Shown here: positions 34,175 to 42,830 of the stretch, piece by piece
Numbering within the stretch: the first letter of the stretch is position 1
Layout of the letters: the number at the start of each line of letters is the position of its first letter
Virus record (IMG/VR): IMGVR_UViG_3300023184_000026
Coordinates: 124,001 to 188,000 of that record
Length of the DNA: 64,000 nt
Direction: 5' to 3' (one strand)
Source of the DNA: a virus
The notes under the pieces: generated by a model
What the model saw: only the letters and a program-made list of their open reading frames with translations
Told to the model about the DNA's origin: nothing
The model's database searches: none
Made by a program: the position numbers and the translations under genes

Positions 34175-34512
34175 AAACATATTTTTGTTATTTAAATTAT
34201 TTCGCGACGGGCGAAGGTATGACAAATGCTATGGCCGTTGCGTATGCAGAAAATGAAGAAGATGCTAAAAAAGCATTTATTCTTAAGCATGTATGCAATG
34301 TATTCATAAACGAAAAACATACACAAAACTGTGTGAATTATTTTTCACACGGAGTTGTTGTTTATGATATAAATGATGAAACCCAACACACCAAAATAAA
34401 AAATATAATGAAGGACTTTTTCACAGAAAATAATATTGAATATATGCTTCATGCCAATAAAGCAGGAGCATTGATTGACTTTTATTATAAATCATACGCA
34501 AATTATAGTTAA
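34171..34512 (+). CDS. Unknown protein
   Basis: 113 aa (MKTYFCYLNYFATGEGMTNAMAVAYAENEEDAKKAF...), with an alpha/beta pattern and AxENExxAKxAF helix. Overlaps the previous gene by 4 nt. Confidence 0.6.
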   Translation: MKTYFCYLNYFATGEGMTNAMAVAYAENEEDAKKAFILKHVCNVFINEKHTQNCVNYFSHGVVVYDINDETQHTKIKNIMKDFFTENNIEYMLHANKAGALIDFYYKSYANYS

Positions 34513-34535
34513 TTTTTATTGAAAAATCAAAGTTT

Positions 34536-37500
34536 ATGTCTAATAAAAAAATACACGAATGTATCAAAATTTTTAATATGAATAATATTCGCTTAATATA
34601 TCTATTGCTAATTTTTGCATCAAACTCCGTAGCTGCAACAGTGTCGGGAAATTTTCCGGCATCTACCATTCCTGCCGGAAATGTGGTGTCCTTAATTAAT
34701 CGGATGTATGTATATACAGCCGTGGTAGGCTCTGATAACAAGATTGTATTTACAAATGTTGAGGTTGGTCAATATACAATTCAATTATCGGCTCTGAGTG
34801 GATATACATTGAGCCAACCAATAACGACCACAGTTTCTTCAATGTCTGACAATGTTTTACTGGGCAACATGGCGGTCCAAAAGTACACTGTCGCTGGCAG
34901 TAGTTATAGTTATATATGGGCACAAGACCAAACATATGCGGGAACCGAGGCTGCTTCAAACGTCGTTGCTCCCACAGTCGTAAATATACTGGGTAAAGGA
35001 TATCAAATGTCTGATATCAGTTATGCCGGTCGTTTGAGTGACATATATAATATTACATTGGTTGATTCCATTCAACCTTGGGATTCTGAACGAGCTTATC
35101 GGCTATTTGCTACGCTTGATAGCATTCCTTATATTGACAAATCCCCGTATAGATTTAATGCAACAGCAACTCCGACGATTTGGAAATTAACCTCAGAATA
35201 TCTGGATAGTGATATAAAAATTGAAACAATTGGCGGAGTAAAGACCGTTACGATTGCATCTTCTGCATTTACTTACTCGGCTCCATTTGTTGCTCAAATT
35301 GAAAACAAGAAAGGACTGTACTTTTCCAAGAGGCTACACCACGCAGCACTTCTGTTCGTCACTGATGGCGGAACGGACAGTGTTGTAATAGATACGATTT
35401 TACAAACAAGATTTGGGGTAACTACTAAAATTCCCGATCATTTGACTCTTACGGGTGAACTTGCCGGAAGGTTCCAGCAATTCCGTCCAACCGAACTGCT
35501 CCAATTAATAAACACGTTTGAGGAATTACCGGAGGGATTTCATGTAATACCTATATTGAAGTATTTGGTACGAAGACTGGATGGTACGATTAATATCAAA
35601 TACCCAGAAGCTATGGCTATAGCGCATTCGTCGGGATATATAGAATTCATGGAAAAGGCTTTCGCGGGATACAACGAGATTGAAGTGCAGCGTGTTATTC
35701 TTCACGAGAAAGGGCATTTTATATATGGCTCGGTTATTTCTTCAGAAGTTCGAGATGCTTGGATAAAATTGGGAGGATGGTATAGAGAATCAAACGGCAC
35801 TTGGACAACAACCAAAACAACAGAGTTTGTGAGTGCATACTCTCATGCAAAAAATCCAGATGAAGATTTTGCAGAGACTGTAGCGGCATTTATCACCAAT
35901 CCGGATATTCTTAAATCTAGATCAATTCAAAAATACGAGTTTTTTAGAGACGCCATCATGTTTGGAAATAGTTATATTTCCCAAATCAGATCAGACCTTA
36001 CGTTTCAAGTATTTAATCTATTCCCCAATTATAATTATCCCGGAAAAATAAAACGAGTGCAGATCTCTGTTACCGGTGCTTCCAACGAAGATAAAACCGT
36101 AACATGTGAAATAGAAATCCAACCAGTTGGCATCAAGGATAACCCAGTACAGGTTATAAGCATGCGAGTTTTCGGTCCTAAAACAAAAGAATTGCCAATT
36201 GCCCCATATTTCGATTGGAATTTATATACAACATCCAATGGGTCAAATATTTTTAAAAGTTCATATACTATTTCAAAGCACTATCGTAGTGGATTTTGGG
36301 CTCCGGAACAGATTGTAATCACCGATTCTGTAAATAATCAACGATATGAAAGAGCCGTGCTTTATGGTTGGAAATGTTATATTGACAACCCATTGCAAGA
36401 TCTTGAAATTCCAAAATATGTCTCCAACAGTGCGAAAATGTCTGTCATCCCCAAAACAGTCAATGGTCGTCAAGTCCAAATTCTTTCAGTGGATTGGAAT
36501 GTTTCCGACGATATCGGACTTGAATCTTATTCAAGTGCCGTAAAACCGCCCGGCGACGGTTATACTATATATTCTTGGGGAACTTCTTTCTATGGGAACG
36601 GCGTAGCCCACACAGAATATATCATACCCGATTTTTTTCCATCCGGAGTTTATAAAGTACCTCAGTTTTTACTGAAAGATTATGGTGGAAACATAATATA
36701 TCCGTATTTCACAAATGGTGGGGGTGGTGCGGGTGGCGATGGAATTGGTATAAAAATAGACGAACCCAGTCCATCTATAACCATTACAACGCCATACCCA
36801 GACATTGAGCCACCGGAACTTGATCTAAATCGTATCACTCTTGCTGCTACACCAACTGTTCCGGATGCACCGAATGGAGAAACTCAAGTAACTATTACTT
36901 ATATGGTAAGAGACAATAGATCTGGCTTGGGAACTGTGTGGTTTAGATTGCGCGATCCACAGGGTATTGAACATTTTTATTATCATTTACACGAAAATTT
37001 TTATGAAACTTTTTTCAACGGAGATCCAACTGTTTGGAAGCAGTATAAAGTGACTGTTCTTCTGCCCATTGGTTCTGTTGCGGGAATGTGGGGACTTTCT
37101 AGCATGAATTTGGTGGATAAAGCAATGAACTCAAAATCATATTCGTTTGTTGAAACTATTAGATTCAACCCATATGTTATAACGGCATTTCCAGAATTTT
37201 CGGTTCAGCCAATATCTCAAACATCAACCGTAGCTGGTAATAACGTAACGTTTTCAACATCCGCCGCTGGAAGTCCAATCTATCAGTGGTATTTCAATGG
37301 CTCGCCAATATCCGGAGCAACCAATTCCATATACACCATAGTAAATGCTCAACCGAATTCGGTGGGAAACTATTGGGCAATTGCCACTAATAGCTCCGGC
37401 AGCATGAAGTCTTCCATTGCATCATACTCCATTGTTCAGACCGGAAACAGTGCAACTCATGTTTCTGTTGGCGATGGATACGTATCTGGTTTACCAATTA

Positions 37501-38159
37501 CAATTAAAAGTACGATATATTATACAGGAATAGCAACCGCCTTAAACATGGCAGTTTTACTTCCCGACGGATGGGGGTTTGTAGCATCATCGGGTGCCGT
37601 GGGCGAGCAGGGGCCAAAAATGTCACAGGCTGGTTATTTGGAGTGGATATGGACAAACATTCCCGCAAGTCCAGTGACGTTCACTTATACGATAATGGCC
37701 CCGCCGTCTGTTTCCGGACATCAAGAGTTCGTGGCGATAGTGGGTATTGAAAATGGATCTAGTATGAAGATTCTTGCCAACCCAGATCCACTTGTTATAT
37801 TGAAAAAATCACTACCCGAACAATCTATTCATTCCGCCGATTCTAATAAAGATTATAGAATAAGTTTAACGGAGCTTACGCGAGTTATAGAATTGTATAA
37901 CTGTCGCAATGGTTCAATTAGAACAGGAGCATATAATAACAAAAGCGGCACAGAAGATGGGTTTGAACCCGATAACACTCGCAATTCGGCAATTATTATG
38001 CCATATTATCATTCAGCGGACTCTAATAAGGATGGCAAGATTGGTTTAATGGAACTCACAAGAATTATTGAATTATACAACTATCGTGTAGGTTTAGTTC
38101 GCACAGGACAATACAGGGTGCAGTATGGCACAGAAGATGGATTTGCAACCGGACCATAA
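34536..38159 (+). CDS. Large secreted zincin-like protein with Ig-like and dockerin-like repeats (host-derived?)
   Basis: 1207 aa, the largest product. A signal peptide is visible if translation starts at the in-frame ATG at 34578 (MNNIRLIYLLLIFASNSVAA); from 34536 it has 14 extra residues. VILHEKGHFIYG (~388-392) is a HExxH zinc site and DEDFAETVAAF (~443) the probable third ligand. Around 885-965 lies an Ig-like domain (TVAGNNVTFSTSAAG, YQWYFNGSPISGA). The C-terminus (~1098-1207) has two dockerin/EF-hand-like repeats, HSADSNKD...ELTRVIELYN...TEDGF. This tail resembles extracellular proteins of Opitutae-type Verrucomicrobiota. Composition is less AT-rich than the neighbours. Probably acquired from a host; a role on host surface proteins is inferred. 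Confidence 0.75.
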   Translation: MSNKKIHECIKIFNMNNIRLIYLLLIFASNSVAATVSGNFPASTIPAGNVVSLINRMYVYTAVVGSDNKIVFTNVEVGQYTIQLSALSGYTLSQPITTTVSSMSDNVLLGNMAVQKYTVAGSSYSYIWAQDQTYAGTEAASNVVAPTVVNILGKGYQMSDISYAGRLSDIYNITLVDSIQPWDSERAYRLFATLDSIPYIDKSPYRFNATATPTIWKLTSEYLDSDIKIETIGGVKTVTIASSAFTYSAPFVAQIENKKGLYFSKRLHHAALLFVTDGGTDSVVIDTILQTRFGVTTKIPDHLTLTGELAGRFQQFRPTELLQLINTFEELPEGFHVIPILKYLVRRLDGTINIKYPEAMAIAHSSGYIEFMEKAFAGYNEIEVQRVILHEKGHFIYGSVISSEVRDAWIKLGGWYRESNGTWTTTKTTEFVSAYSHAKNPDEDFAETVAAFITNPDILKSRSIQKYEFFRDAIMFGNSYISQIRSDLTFQVFNLFPNYNYPGKIKRVQISVTGASNEDKTVTCEIEIQPVGIKDNPVQVISMRVFGPKTKELPIAPYFDWNLYTTSNGSNIFKSSYTISKHYRSGFWAPEQIVITDSVNNQRYERAVLYGWKCYIDNPLQDLEIPKYVSNSAKMSVIPKTVNGRQVQILSVDWNVSDDIGLESYSSAVKPPGDGYTIYSWGTSFYGNGVAHTEYIIPDFFPSGVYKVPQFLLKDYGGNIIYPYFTNGGGGAGGDGIGIKIDEPSPSITITTPYPDIEPPELDLNRITLAATPTVPDAPNGETQVTITYMVRDNRSGLGTVWFRLRDPQGIEHFYYHLHENFYETFFNGDPTVWKQYKVTVLLPIGSVAGMWGLSSMNLVDKAMNSKSYSFVETIRFNPYVITAFPEFSVQPISQTSTVAGNNVTFSTSAAGSPIYQWYFNGSPISGATNSIYTIVNAQPNSVGNYWAIATNSSGSMKSSIASYSIVQTGNSATHVSVGDGYVSGLPITIKSTIYYTGIATALNMAVLLPDGWGFVASSGAVGEQGPKMSQAGYLEWIWTNIPASPVTFTYTIMAPPSVSGHQEFVAIVGIENGSSMKILANPDPLVILKKSLPEQSIHSADSNKDYRISLTELTRVIELYNCRNGSIRTGAYNNKSGTEDGFEPDNTRNSAIIMPYYHSADSNKDGKIGLMELTRIIELYNYRVGLVRTGQYRVQYGTEDGFATGP

Positions 38160-38211
38160 TCCGATGTGTGATAATATCAAATAAAAATATATGCCAACGC
38201 ACATAAACTTC

Positions 38212-38239
38212 TTGACATTTATAATCCACAGTCTATTAT
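38212..38239 (+). promoter_or_regulatory. Promoter, leaderless type
   Basis: TTGACA (38212), TATTAT (38234-38239) at 16 nt, ATG at 38246 6 nt on. Confidence 0.6.
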
Positions 38240-38245
38240 TACAAC

Positions 38246-38548
38246 ATGAAACAAAAAATAACTATGCAGCAAGATAAGATTGACGATATCATGGACAATT
38301 TTGACTTTAGTAAAGTTGAAACAGTCATGAAAGCAACCAACTGGACATGGGCATCTACAAATGGTGTTCCAGCTGAACATGAACTACGCAAACAAGCCAG
38401 AGAACTTTTAAAAAGTGTATGCCGACATTATGTATCAGAACTTGGTTTTAGATATTCTATTTCTACTGGTGGATTCAAAGCAACCAAATATTATGATGGT
38501 GAACTTGAACTTGAGTTCATTATGTCCAAATGGGATACTGGTGATTAA
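38246..38548 (+). CDS. Unknown phage protein
   Basis: 100 aa. NWTWASTNGVPAEHELRKQARELLKSV...STGGFKATKYYDGELELEFI has a conserved look (WxWxxxxGVPxxxELRxxA...STGGF) seen in small phage proteins; function unknown. Confidence 0.65.
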   Translation: MKQKITMQQDKIDDIMDNFDFSKVETVMKATNWTWASTNGVPAEHELRKQARELLKSVCRHYVSELGFRYSISTGGFKATKYYDGELELEFIMSKWDTGD

Positions 38549-38558
38549 TATATAATAT

Positions 38559-38999
38559 ATGAACAAACACAAAGTTTATATCACTTATACATCTAAAGAT
38601 AATAAAGAAGAAATTTATTTTGATGAAGACGAAGCAATACTTCAATTATTATCAGATGGAATATTGTTTTCCAATTTTCGCACATATAGTAGTGATGATA
38701 AAAAACTAGCCAATGATGGCAAAACAATTGTATTGTTCATGATCTGCAATGATGTATTTGCTTGGTCTTGTGCTGATGCAGAAGATGTATCCAGCACAGA
38801 AGATCTAAAAAGCCTATATGATTATTGTGAAAAATATGGAGCGTGGGAAGGTTCAGCAATCTGGGTATGTATGAAACGTAAACAAAAACCGCAAAGACCT
38901 GTTGTAAAAATGCTAAAAGACAAAAATGCTTGGCCAATTGAACTTGATACATTGCAAGACAATAGATATGACACATTCTATAATATAGATAAAATATAA
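38559..38999 (+). CDS. Unknown phage protein
   Basis: 146 aa. VLFMICNDVFAWSCADAEDV and GAWEGSAIWVCMKRKQKPQRPVVKMLKDKNAWP form a Trp/Cys-rich pattern that I associate with unnamed phage proteins. No catalytic motif. Confidence 0.6.
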   Translation: MNKHKVYITYTSKDNKEEIYFDEDEAILQLLSDGILFSNFRTYSSDDKKLANDGKTIVLFMICNDVFAWSCADAEDVSSTEDLKSLYDYCEKYGAWEGSAIWVCMKRKQKPQRPVVKMLKDKNAWPIELDTLQDNRYDTFYNIDKI

Positions 39000-39025
39000 T
39001 ATATACTTTTTATAATATAGTTCCA

Positions 39026-39034
39026 TATATTTAT
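39026..39034 (+). promoter_or_regulatory. TATATTTAT motif before small gene
   Basis: The 9-mer lies 7 nt before the ATG at 39042 in a very AT-rich gap. Confidence 0.3.
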
Positions 39035-39041
39035 ATAATAT

Positions 39042-39227
39042 ATGGAAAACAGAGAATATCCTTTACTTTTTATAGATTATACCATAACTGTTGCTGTACC
39101 AGGAGTTATTATGTTTGACCCCGAAATTAACCCAGATCATATGTGTGTAAAAGACGGCGATATATTCAAAGTAATTATAAAAGACGGTAGAATATGTTTT
39201 CATGGAGTAAGTAGAAAAACAACATAA
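39042..39227 (+). CDS. Unknown small beta-rich protein
   Basis: 61 aa (MENREYPLLFIDYTITVAVPGVIMFDPEINPDHMCVKDGD...). GDIFKVIIKDGRICFHGV suggests a small barrel. It lies 7 nt upstream of the FeoA-like gene, so probably co-transcribed. Confidence 0.55.
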   Translation: MENREYPLLFIDYTITVAVPGVIMFDPEINPDHMCVKDGDIFKVIIKDGRICFHGVSRKTT

Positions 39228-39234
39228 CAAAAAA

Positions 39235-39459
39235 ATGGTTACATCAAATAAAATTCCAAGTAAAAAGTCCGCTATAATAAAAGAAATAAAGGGAGATATT
39301 GGATTTGTATGTAGATTGCGTGAAATGGGATTTGGCGAAAGTATGACCATAACCAAAGTAAGTGATGACGCACATCGTTGTGTGATTATAAATTTAAAAG
39401 GTCACAAAATTTACTTGTCGGAAGCAGCAGCAGAGTGTATATTTGTTGAACTTGCATGA
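39235..39459 (+). CDS. feoA: FeoA-like SH3 domain protein
   Basis: 74 aa, the normal size of FeoA, the small cytoplasmic partner of the ferrous iron transporter FeoB. IKGDIGFVCRLREMGFGESMTITKVSDDAHRCVIINLKGHKIYLSEAAAECIFVEL follows the FeoA pattern: a loop with LxxMGF, a Gly turn, then the G(H/Y)xIxLxxxxAxxIxVE ending. No FeoB is present in the window. It overlaps the membrane protein gene after it by 4 nt and lies 3.4 kb before the heme oxygenase. The family match is good; an iron role in the phage is inference. Confidence 0.8.
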   Translation: MVTSNKIPSKKSAIIKEIKGDIGFVCRLREMGFGESMTITKVSDDAHRCVIINLKGHKIYLSEAAAECIFVELA

Positions 39460-39707
39460 TACAAATATTAGCCATATATTTTGCCACACTGGTTGTGGCT
39501 TGTGCAGTTAATTTTCAATATAGAAATGCTATAAAAGGCGACTATTTTGCCATTGGTTTAACTTCATGTTTGATTGGGTCTATAAATTTATTTATGTTGA
39601 AAACGATTCCACATGTAACACATATATCAGAAGGACTGGCTTATATACTTGGTGGAGCAACTGGAGCGGTTGGAGCCAATTATCTACACAAAAGATTTTT
39701 TAAATGA
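39456..39707 (+). CDS. Small three-TM membrane protein
   Basis: 83 aa. Hydrophobic segments at about 3-21 (ILAIYFATLVVACAVNF), 33-50 (AIGLTSCLIGSINLFML) and 60-76 (GLAYILGGATGAVGANYL). Similar small membrane proteins occur in phages, some as holin candidates, but nothing here proves that. ATGA-coupled on both sides. Confidence 0.65.
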   Translation: MIQILAIYFATLVVACAVNFQYRNAIKGDYFAIGLTSCLIGSINLFMLKTIPHVTHISEGLAYILGGATGAVGANYLHKRFFK

Positions 39708-39952
39708 AAGCACATATACCAGTTGAGCTGGGTAATCAACTACATAGTCAGATTAATAATCGGCCACTTAATCAGCTATGTGATCAGCTATATAGTCAGT
39801 TTAATATTAAGATTAATACTCAACTTAATAATCAGCTATATAATCTGTTTTATATTCAGTTGTCTGATCAACTATATAATCAGCTTGATAATCAGATATA
39901 TAGACAGCTATGTCTTCAGCTATATAATCAGCGACTTAATCAACTAAAATGA
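39704..39952 (+). CDS. NQLY-repeat protein, copy 1
   Basis: 82 aa. After MKAHIPVELG it consists of a degenerate tetrapeptide repeat, mostly NQLY/NQLx (DQLYSQFN, NQLYNLFY, DQLYNQLD). The 12-nt DNA unit is close to AATCAGCTATAT. Three more copies follow at 39949, 40170 and 41707. A hydrophobic second frame (39723-39947) is also open because of the repeat. The NQL frame is preferred since the related genes share it together with the start MKxxxxVxLG. Confidence 0.7.
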   Translation: MKAHIPVELGNQLHSQINNRPLNQLCDQLYSQFNIKINTQLNNQLYNLFYIQLSDQLYNQLDNQIYRQLCLQLYNQRLNQLK

Positions 39953-40173
39953 AATCATATAAAAAAGTAGATTTGGGTGTTGAAATACACACCAAACTAT
40001 ATAATCAGATTAATAATCATCTATATAATCATATATATAATCAGAAAGAAAGTCAGCTAGGTAGTCAGATAGATAATCAGCTAGTTAATCAGATACGTAA
40101 TCAGCTTGGCAATCAACTTAGTAATCAAATTGGTAATGAGCTACATAATCAACTTCGTAATCAACTAAAATGA
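39949..40173 (+). CDS. NQLY-repeat protein, copy 2
   Basis: 74 aa, ATGA overlap with copy 1. MKSYKKVDLGVEI followed by NQ-rich tetrads (YNQINNHLYNHIYNQ, NQLVNQIRNQLGNQLSNQ). A regular i, i+4 Leu/Ile pattern would make an amphipathic helix or ladder. Function unknown. Confidence 0.7.
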   Translation: MKSYKKVDLGVEIHTKLYNQINNHLYNHIYNQKESQLGSQIDNQLVNQIRNQLGNQLSNQIGNELHNQLRNQLK

Positions 40174-40406
40174 AAGCACATAAACAAGTAGATTTGGGTA
40201 AACCAATTTATATTCAGCTAGTTAATCAAAAAGTAAAGTTGGGTAACACAATTTATATTCAGCTAGAAGATCAGCTAGATAATCAGCTATGTCTTCAGCT
40301 ATATAATAACCTAGCTAATCAACTATATCTTCAGCTATATAATAACCTAGCTATTCAGCTAAAAATTAAAAAGATTTATCTCGACAATCGGTATAAAAAA
40401 GTATAG
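40170..40406 (+). CDS. NQLY-repeat protein, copy 3
   Basis: 78 aa, ATGA overlap with copy 2. MKAHKQVDLG then IYIQLVNQ, IYIQLEDQLDNQLCLQLYNN units, more degenerate than the others, ending in a basic tail (KIKKIYLDNRYKKV). A promoter for the next gene lies inside its 3' end. Confidence 0.65.
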   Translation: MKAHKQVDLGKPIYIQLVNQKVKLGNTIYIQLEDQLDNQLCLQLYNNLANQLYLQLYNNLAIQLKIKKIYLDNRYKKV

Positions 40407-40409
40407 TGT
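40381..40409 (+). promoter_or_regulatory. Promoter with TATAAAAAAG spacer
   Basis: TCGACA (40381), GGTATAAAAAAG in the spacer, TAGTGT (40404-40409) at 17 nt; ATG at 40434 is 24 nt on. Confidence 0.5.
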
Positions 40410-40433
40410 ATTTCTCTAACATAAAAAACTATT

Positions 40434-40766
40434 ATGAATAAAAACGAAGTAATCCTCCACGGTGAATGTATGGTGTTTGCAAGCAAACTGCCATCTAATC
40501 TAAAGAAAATGAAAAAAAAGCCATTTATTATTGTTGCTCCAAGCGAAACCACAGGCAATCATCATGTTGTTGATGTTGTTGATGGTGTTGATTTTTATGA
40601 AAATGAGTCTGGAACTCTATTCATGGAAAGTTCGGTGGATACTACTATCCGCTGCGTTATGGCTGAACGACATGATGCTATTACTATTCCGGCTGGCACT
40701 TATGAATTTGGCAGTCAAGTGGAATATGATCCTTTTACTGCTCGACTTCAAAAGGTGCGCGACTAA
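40434..40766 (+). CDS. Unknown phage protein
   Basis: 110 aa. HGECMVFASKLPSNLKK..., TGNHHVVDVVDGVDFYEN, ERHDAITIPAGTYEF form a beta-rich pattern (GxHH, RHxxxxxPxGxYxF) that I have seen in unnamed phage proteins. Function unknown. Confidence 0.65.
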   Translation: MNKNEVILHGECMVFASKLPSNLKKMKKKPFIIVAPSETTGNHHVVDVVDGVDFYENESGTLFMESSVDTTIRCVMAERHDAITIPAGTYEFGSQVEYDPFTARLQKVRD

Positions 40767-40814
40767 GTTCTTTATAGCAAAGATATAACATATAACACAT
40801 ATACAAATATCAAA

Positions 40815-41702
40815 ATGAGCAAGATTGAAAAACTCACAGCTGAACAAGAAAAAGACCTTCAAGTGTTTTATCGTGAAATGCTTGATTATGGTCGAAGCAT
40901 CAAACCTATTGATCATGAAAAGGCTGAAAATATTATCACAAGCTTTTATAAGCGAATGGGTCATGAAAAACCACAGTTCATGTATTTTTCCAGTCCCAAT
41001 GCAATTATTGAATATAAGAAAAAATGTGGCGATAATTCTGGTGTAGCTAATTATAGTCCCGGCCAGCAATGGATTTATTGGAAAGCTTTTTATACTTTTG
41101 CTGAAAAGATTGGCGTAAAATATTCAGAAGAAGACAGCAAGCTATTGGCCGAATGGATGACAGAATCCAAAGAGCTACATTGGTGGTTTCCATATGAGAA
41201 ATATGTGCTTGTATCTGAACGTCCCGTTCGTTTAACGGTCAATGAAGCTGGAATGCTTCATAATGAAAAGCACAAGGCTATTGAATATAGCGATGGCTGG
41301 GGTTTTTATTATCTCAATGGTGTTTGTGTTCCAGAAGAACTTGTTGTTACTGATTCTGAAGATCTTAGCTTGGATTTTTTTACAAATGAAAAAAATGCCG
41401 ATGTCAAGGCTGAATTTGTTCGCAAGTTTGGCGTTGAACGTATGCTTGATTTTGGCAAGAAAGTTGATAGCTATGAGAATTATGACAATGAAGAGCATCC
41501 TTATTGGCATGAATCTAGATATGAACTATGGGACATGAAAGTTCTGTTTGAAGGACTTGATTATCAGCCATATATAAAGATGCAGAATCAAACAACTGAA
41601 ATATGGCACGTTGAAGCAGTTTCACCAGCTTGTAGAACACTGAAAGATGCTATCAAAGAGCGTTTTGGTGGCAAAGATATGAAAATCTTGAACATCGCCT
41701 AA
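40815..41702 (+). CDS. DUF6745-like protein
   Basis: 295 aa. The C-terminal half contains ERPVRLTVNEAGMLHNEKHKAIEYSDGWGFYYLNGVCVPEELV, the RLHNxxxxAIEYxDGWGxYxxxGVxVPE signature of DUF6745-type proteins; a helical N-terminal domain contains KELHWWFPYEKYVLVSERP. No catalytic role is known to me. It ends 4 nt before the fourth NQLY gene. Confidence 0.75.
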   Translation: MSKIEKLTAEQEKDLQVFYREMLDYGRSIKPIDHEKAENIITSFYKRMGHEKPQFMYFSSPNAIIEYKKKCGDNSGVANYSPGQQWIYWKAFYTFAEKIGVKYSEEDSKLLAEWMTESKELHWWFPYEKYVLVSERPVRLTVNEAGMLHNEKHKAIEYSDGWGFYYLNGVCVPEELVVTDSEDLSLDFFTNEKNADVKAEFVRKFGVERMLDFGKKVDSYENYDNEEHPYWHESRYELWDMKVLFEGLDYQPYIKMQNQTTEIWHVEAVSPACRTLKDAIKERFGGKDMKILNIA

Positions 41703-41706
41703 AGCA

Positions 41707-41931
41707 GTGAATAAATATAAACAAGTTGAGCTGGGTAATCAGCTACATAGTCAGATTAATAATCAGCTATATAATCAGCTATATAATCAGCTTTGGAATC
41801 AGCTAGATAGACAGCTAAGTAATCAGCTATATAATCAGCTATATAATCAGCTTTGGAATCAGCTAGATAGACAGCTAAGTAATCAGCTATATAATCATGT
41901 TTATAACGAGAATAAGCTTGCCAAACTATAG
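41707..41931 (+). CDS. NQLY-repeat protein, copy 4 (most regular)
   Basis: 74 aa with a GTG start. MNKYKQVELGNQLHSQIN then NQLYNQLYNQLWNQLDRQLS twice. The repeat is nearly perfect at DNA level: 41761-41820 and 41821-41880 are the same 60 nt. This is the least decayed of the four family members. Confidence 0.7.
   Translation: MNKYKQVELGNQLHSQINNQLYNQLYNQLWNQLDRQLSNQLYNQLYNQLWNQLDRQLSNQLYNHVYNENKLAKL
41761..41880 (+). repeat. Perfect 60-bp tandem duplication inside NQLY gene
   Basis: Bases 41761-41820 are identical to 41821-41880. Each half is five 12-bp units (AATCAGCTATAT type). A third partial unit follows. Confidence 0.95.
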
Positions 41932-41954
41932 TTTATGTGCTTAAATAAGGCATT

Positions 41955-42629
41955 ATGAAAATTATTGGTATATCAGACTCCCACGGTTCTCATTGGGACA
42001 TAAAAGTTCCAGATGGAGATATTTTAGTTCATACTGGAGATTTTTCTTCACACGGAAGATTGCCAGACACACTTGATTTTTTGAGATGGTTCAACACACA
42101 TCCACACAAGCACAAGATTTTTATAGCGGGCAATCATGACTGGTTGATGGAACAAGATACAAACTTTTGGAGAATAATCAAAATGGAGTTTCCAGATTTG
42201 ACATATCTTCAAGATGAAGCTTGTGAAGTTGATGGACTTAAATTCTTTGGTTCTCCCCAAACCCCACGATTTTTTAATTGGGCATTTAATCGTGACAGAG
42301 GACAAGATATAAAGAGATATTGGGATAAAATTCCAACTGACACTGATGTACTTATTACACATGGTCCACCATATGGTATTTGTGATGAAGCATATCGTGT
42401 TGGCTTCAACACCACAGAACATGTTGGATGTAAAGATTTGCTTGATGCTACATTGCGTATTGCTCCCAAACTTCATTTGTTTGGACACATTCACTTTGCT
42501 GGCGGTCAAAGTTATGTTGCTCCAAAAACAACATATGCCAATGTTTCTTTACTCAACGAAGATTATCTTGTAGTGAACAAACCAATGATGTTTGATGTTG
42601 ACAACAATAAAATTGTGAGTATAGTATAA
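41955..42629 (+). CDS. Calcineurin-like metallophosphoesterase (MPPED-like)
   Basis: 224 aa. ISDSHGSH (DxH), ILVHTGDFSSHG (GDxxxxG), KIFIAGNHDWLM (GNHD), VLITHGPPYGICDEAYR (THxPP) and LHLFGHIHFAGG (GHxH) are all present. The order and THGPPxGxxD motif match the MPPED1/239AB-type phosphodiesterase group. It may hydrolyse cyclic or phosphodiester substrates; target unknown. Confidence 0.9.
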   Translation: MKIIGISDSHGSHWDIKVPDGDILVHTGDFSSHGRLPDTLDFLRWFNTHPHKHKIFIAGNHDWLMEQDTNFWRIIKMEFPDLTYLQDEACEVDGLKFFGSPQTPRFFNWAFNRDRGQDIKRYWDKIPTDTDVLITHGPPYGICDEAYRVGFNTTEHVGCKDLLDATLRIAPKLHLFGHIHFAGGQSYVAPKTTYANVSLLNEDYLVVNKPMMFDVDNNKIVSIV

Positions 42630-42635
42630 TCATAT

Positions 42636-42824
42636 ATGTTTATTATTTACGCAATATTGACACTATGGTCAGTTTTTGGTTTCATTTATTATATGGCAAT
42701 GATGGACGATGTAAAAGGATACAAATCAGTCATATTGTTGATTGTCGCTGGACCAATGCTTTGGTCTATATACACATTTACCGTTATATTTTCTATACTT
42801 CACAACTGGTTAACAAAAGATTAA
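42636..42824 (+). CDS. Small two-TM membrane protein
   Basis: 62 aa with hydrophobic stretches 2-22 (FIIYAILTLWSVFGFIYYMA) and 32-55 (SVILLIVAGPMLWSIYTFTVIFSI). Six nt before the heme oxygenase gene. Unknown function. Confidence 0.6.
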   Translation: MFIIYAILTLWSVFGFIYYMAMMDDVKGYKSVILLIVAGPMLWSIYTFTVIFSILHNWLTKD

Positions 42825-42830
42825 AATTTT

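Noticed and set aside
39456-39707. Calling the three-TM protein a holin
   Set aside because: No endolysin neighbour or dual-start motif; size alone is not enough.
39723-39947. Hydrophobic 74-aa frame overlapping the first NQLY gene
   Set aside because: Produced by the same 12-bp DNA repeat in another frame; the related genes keep the NQL frame with a common start.
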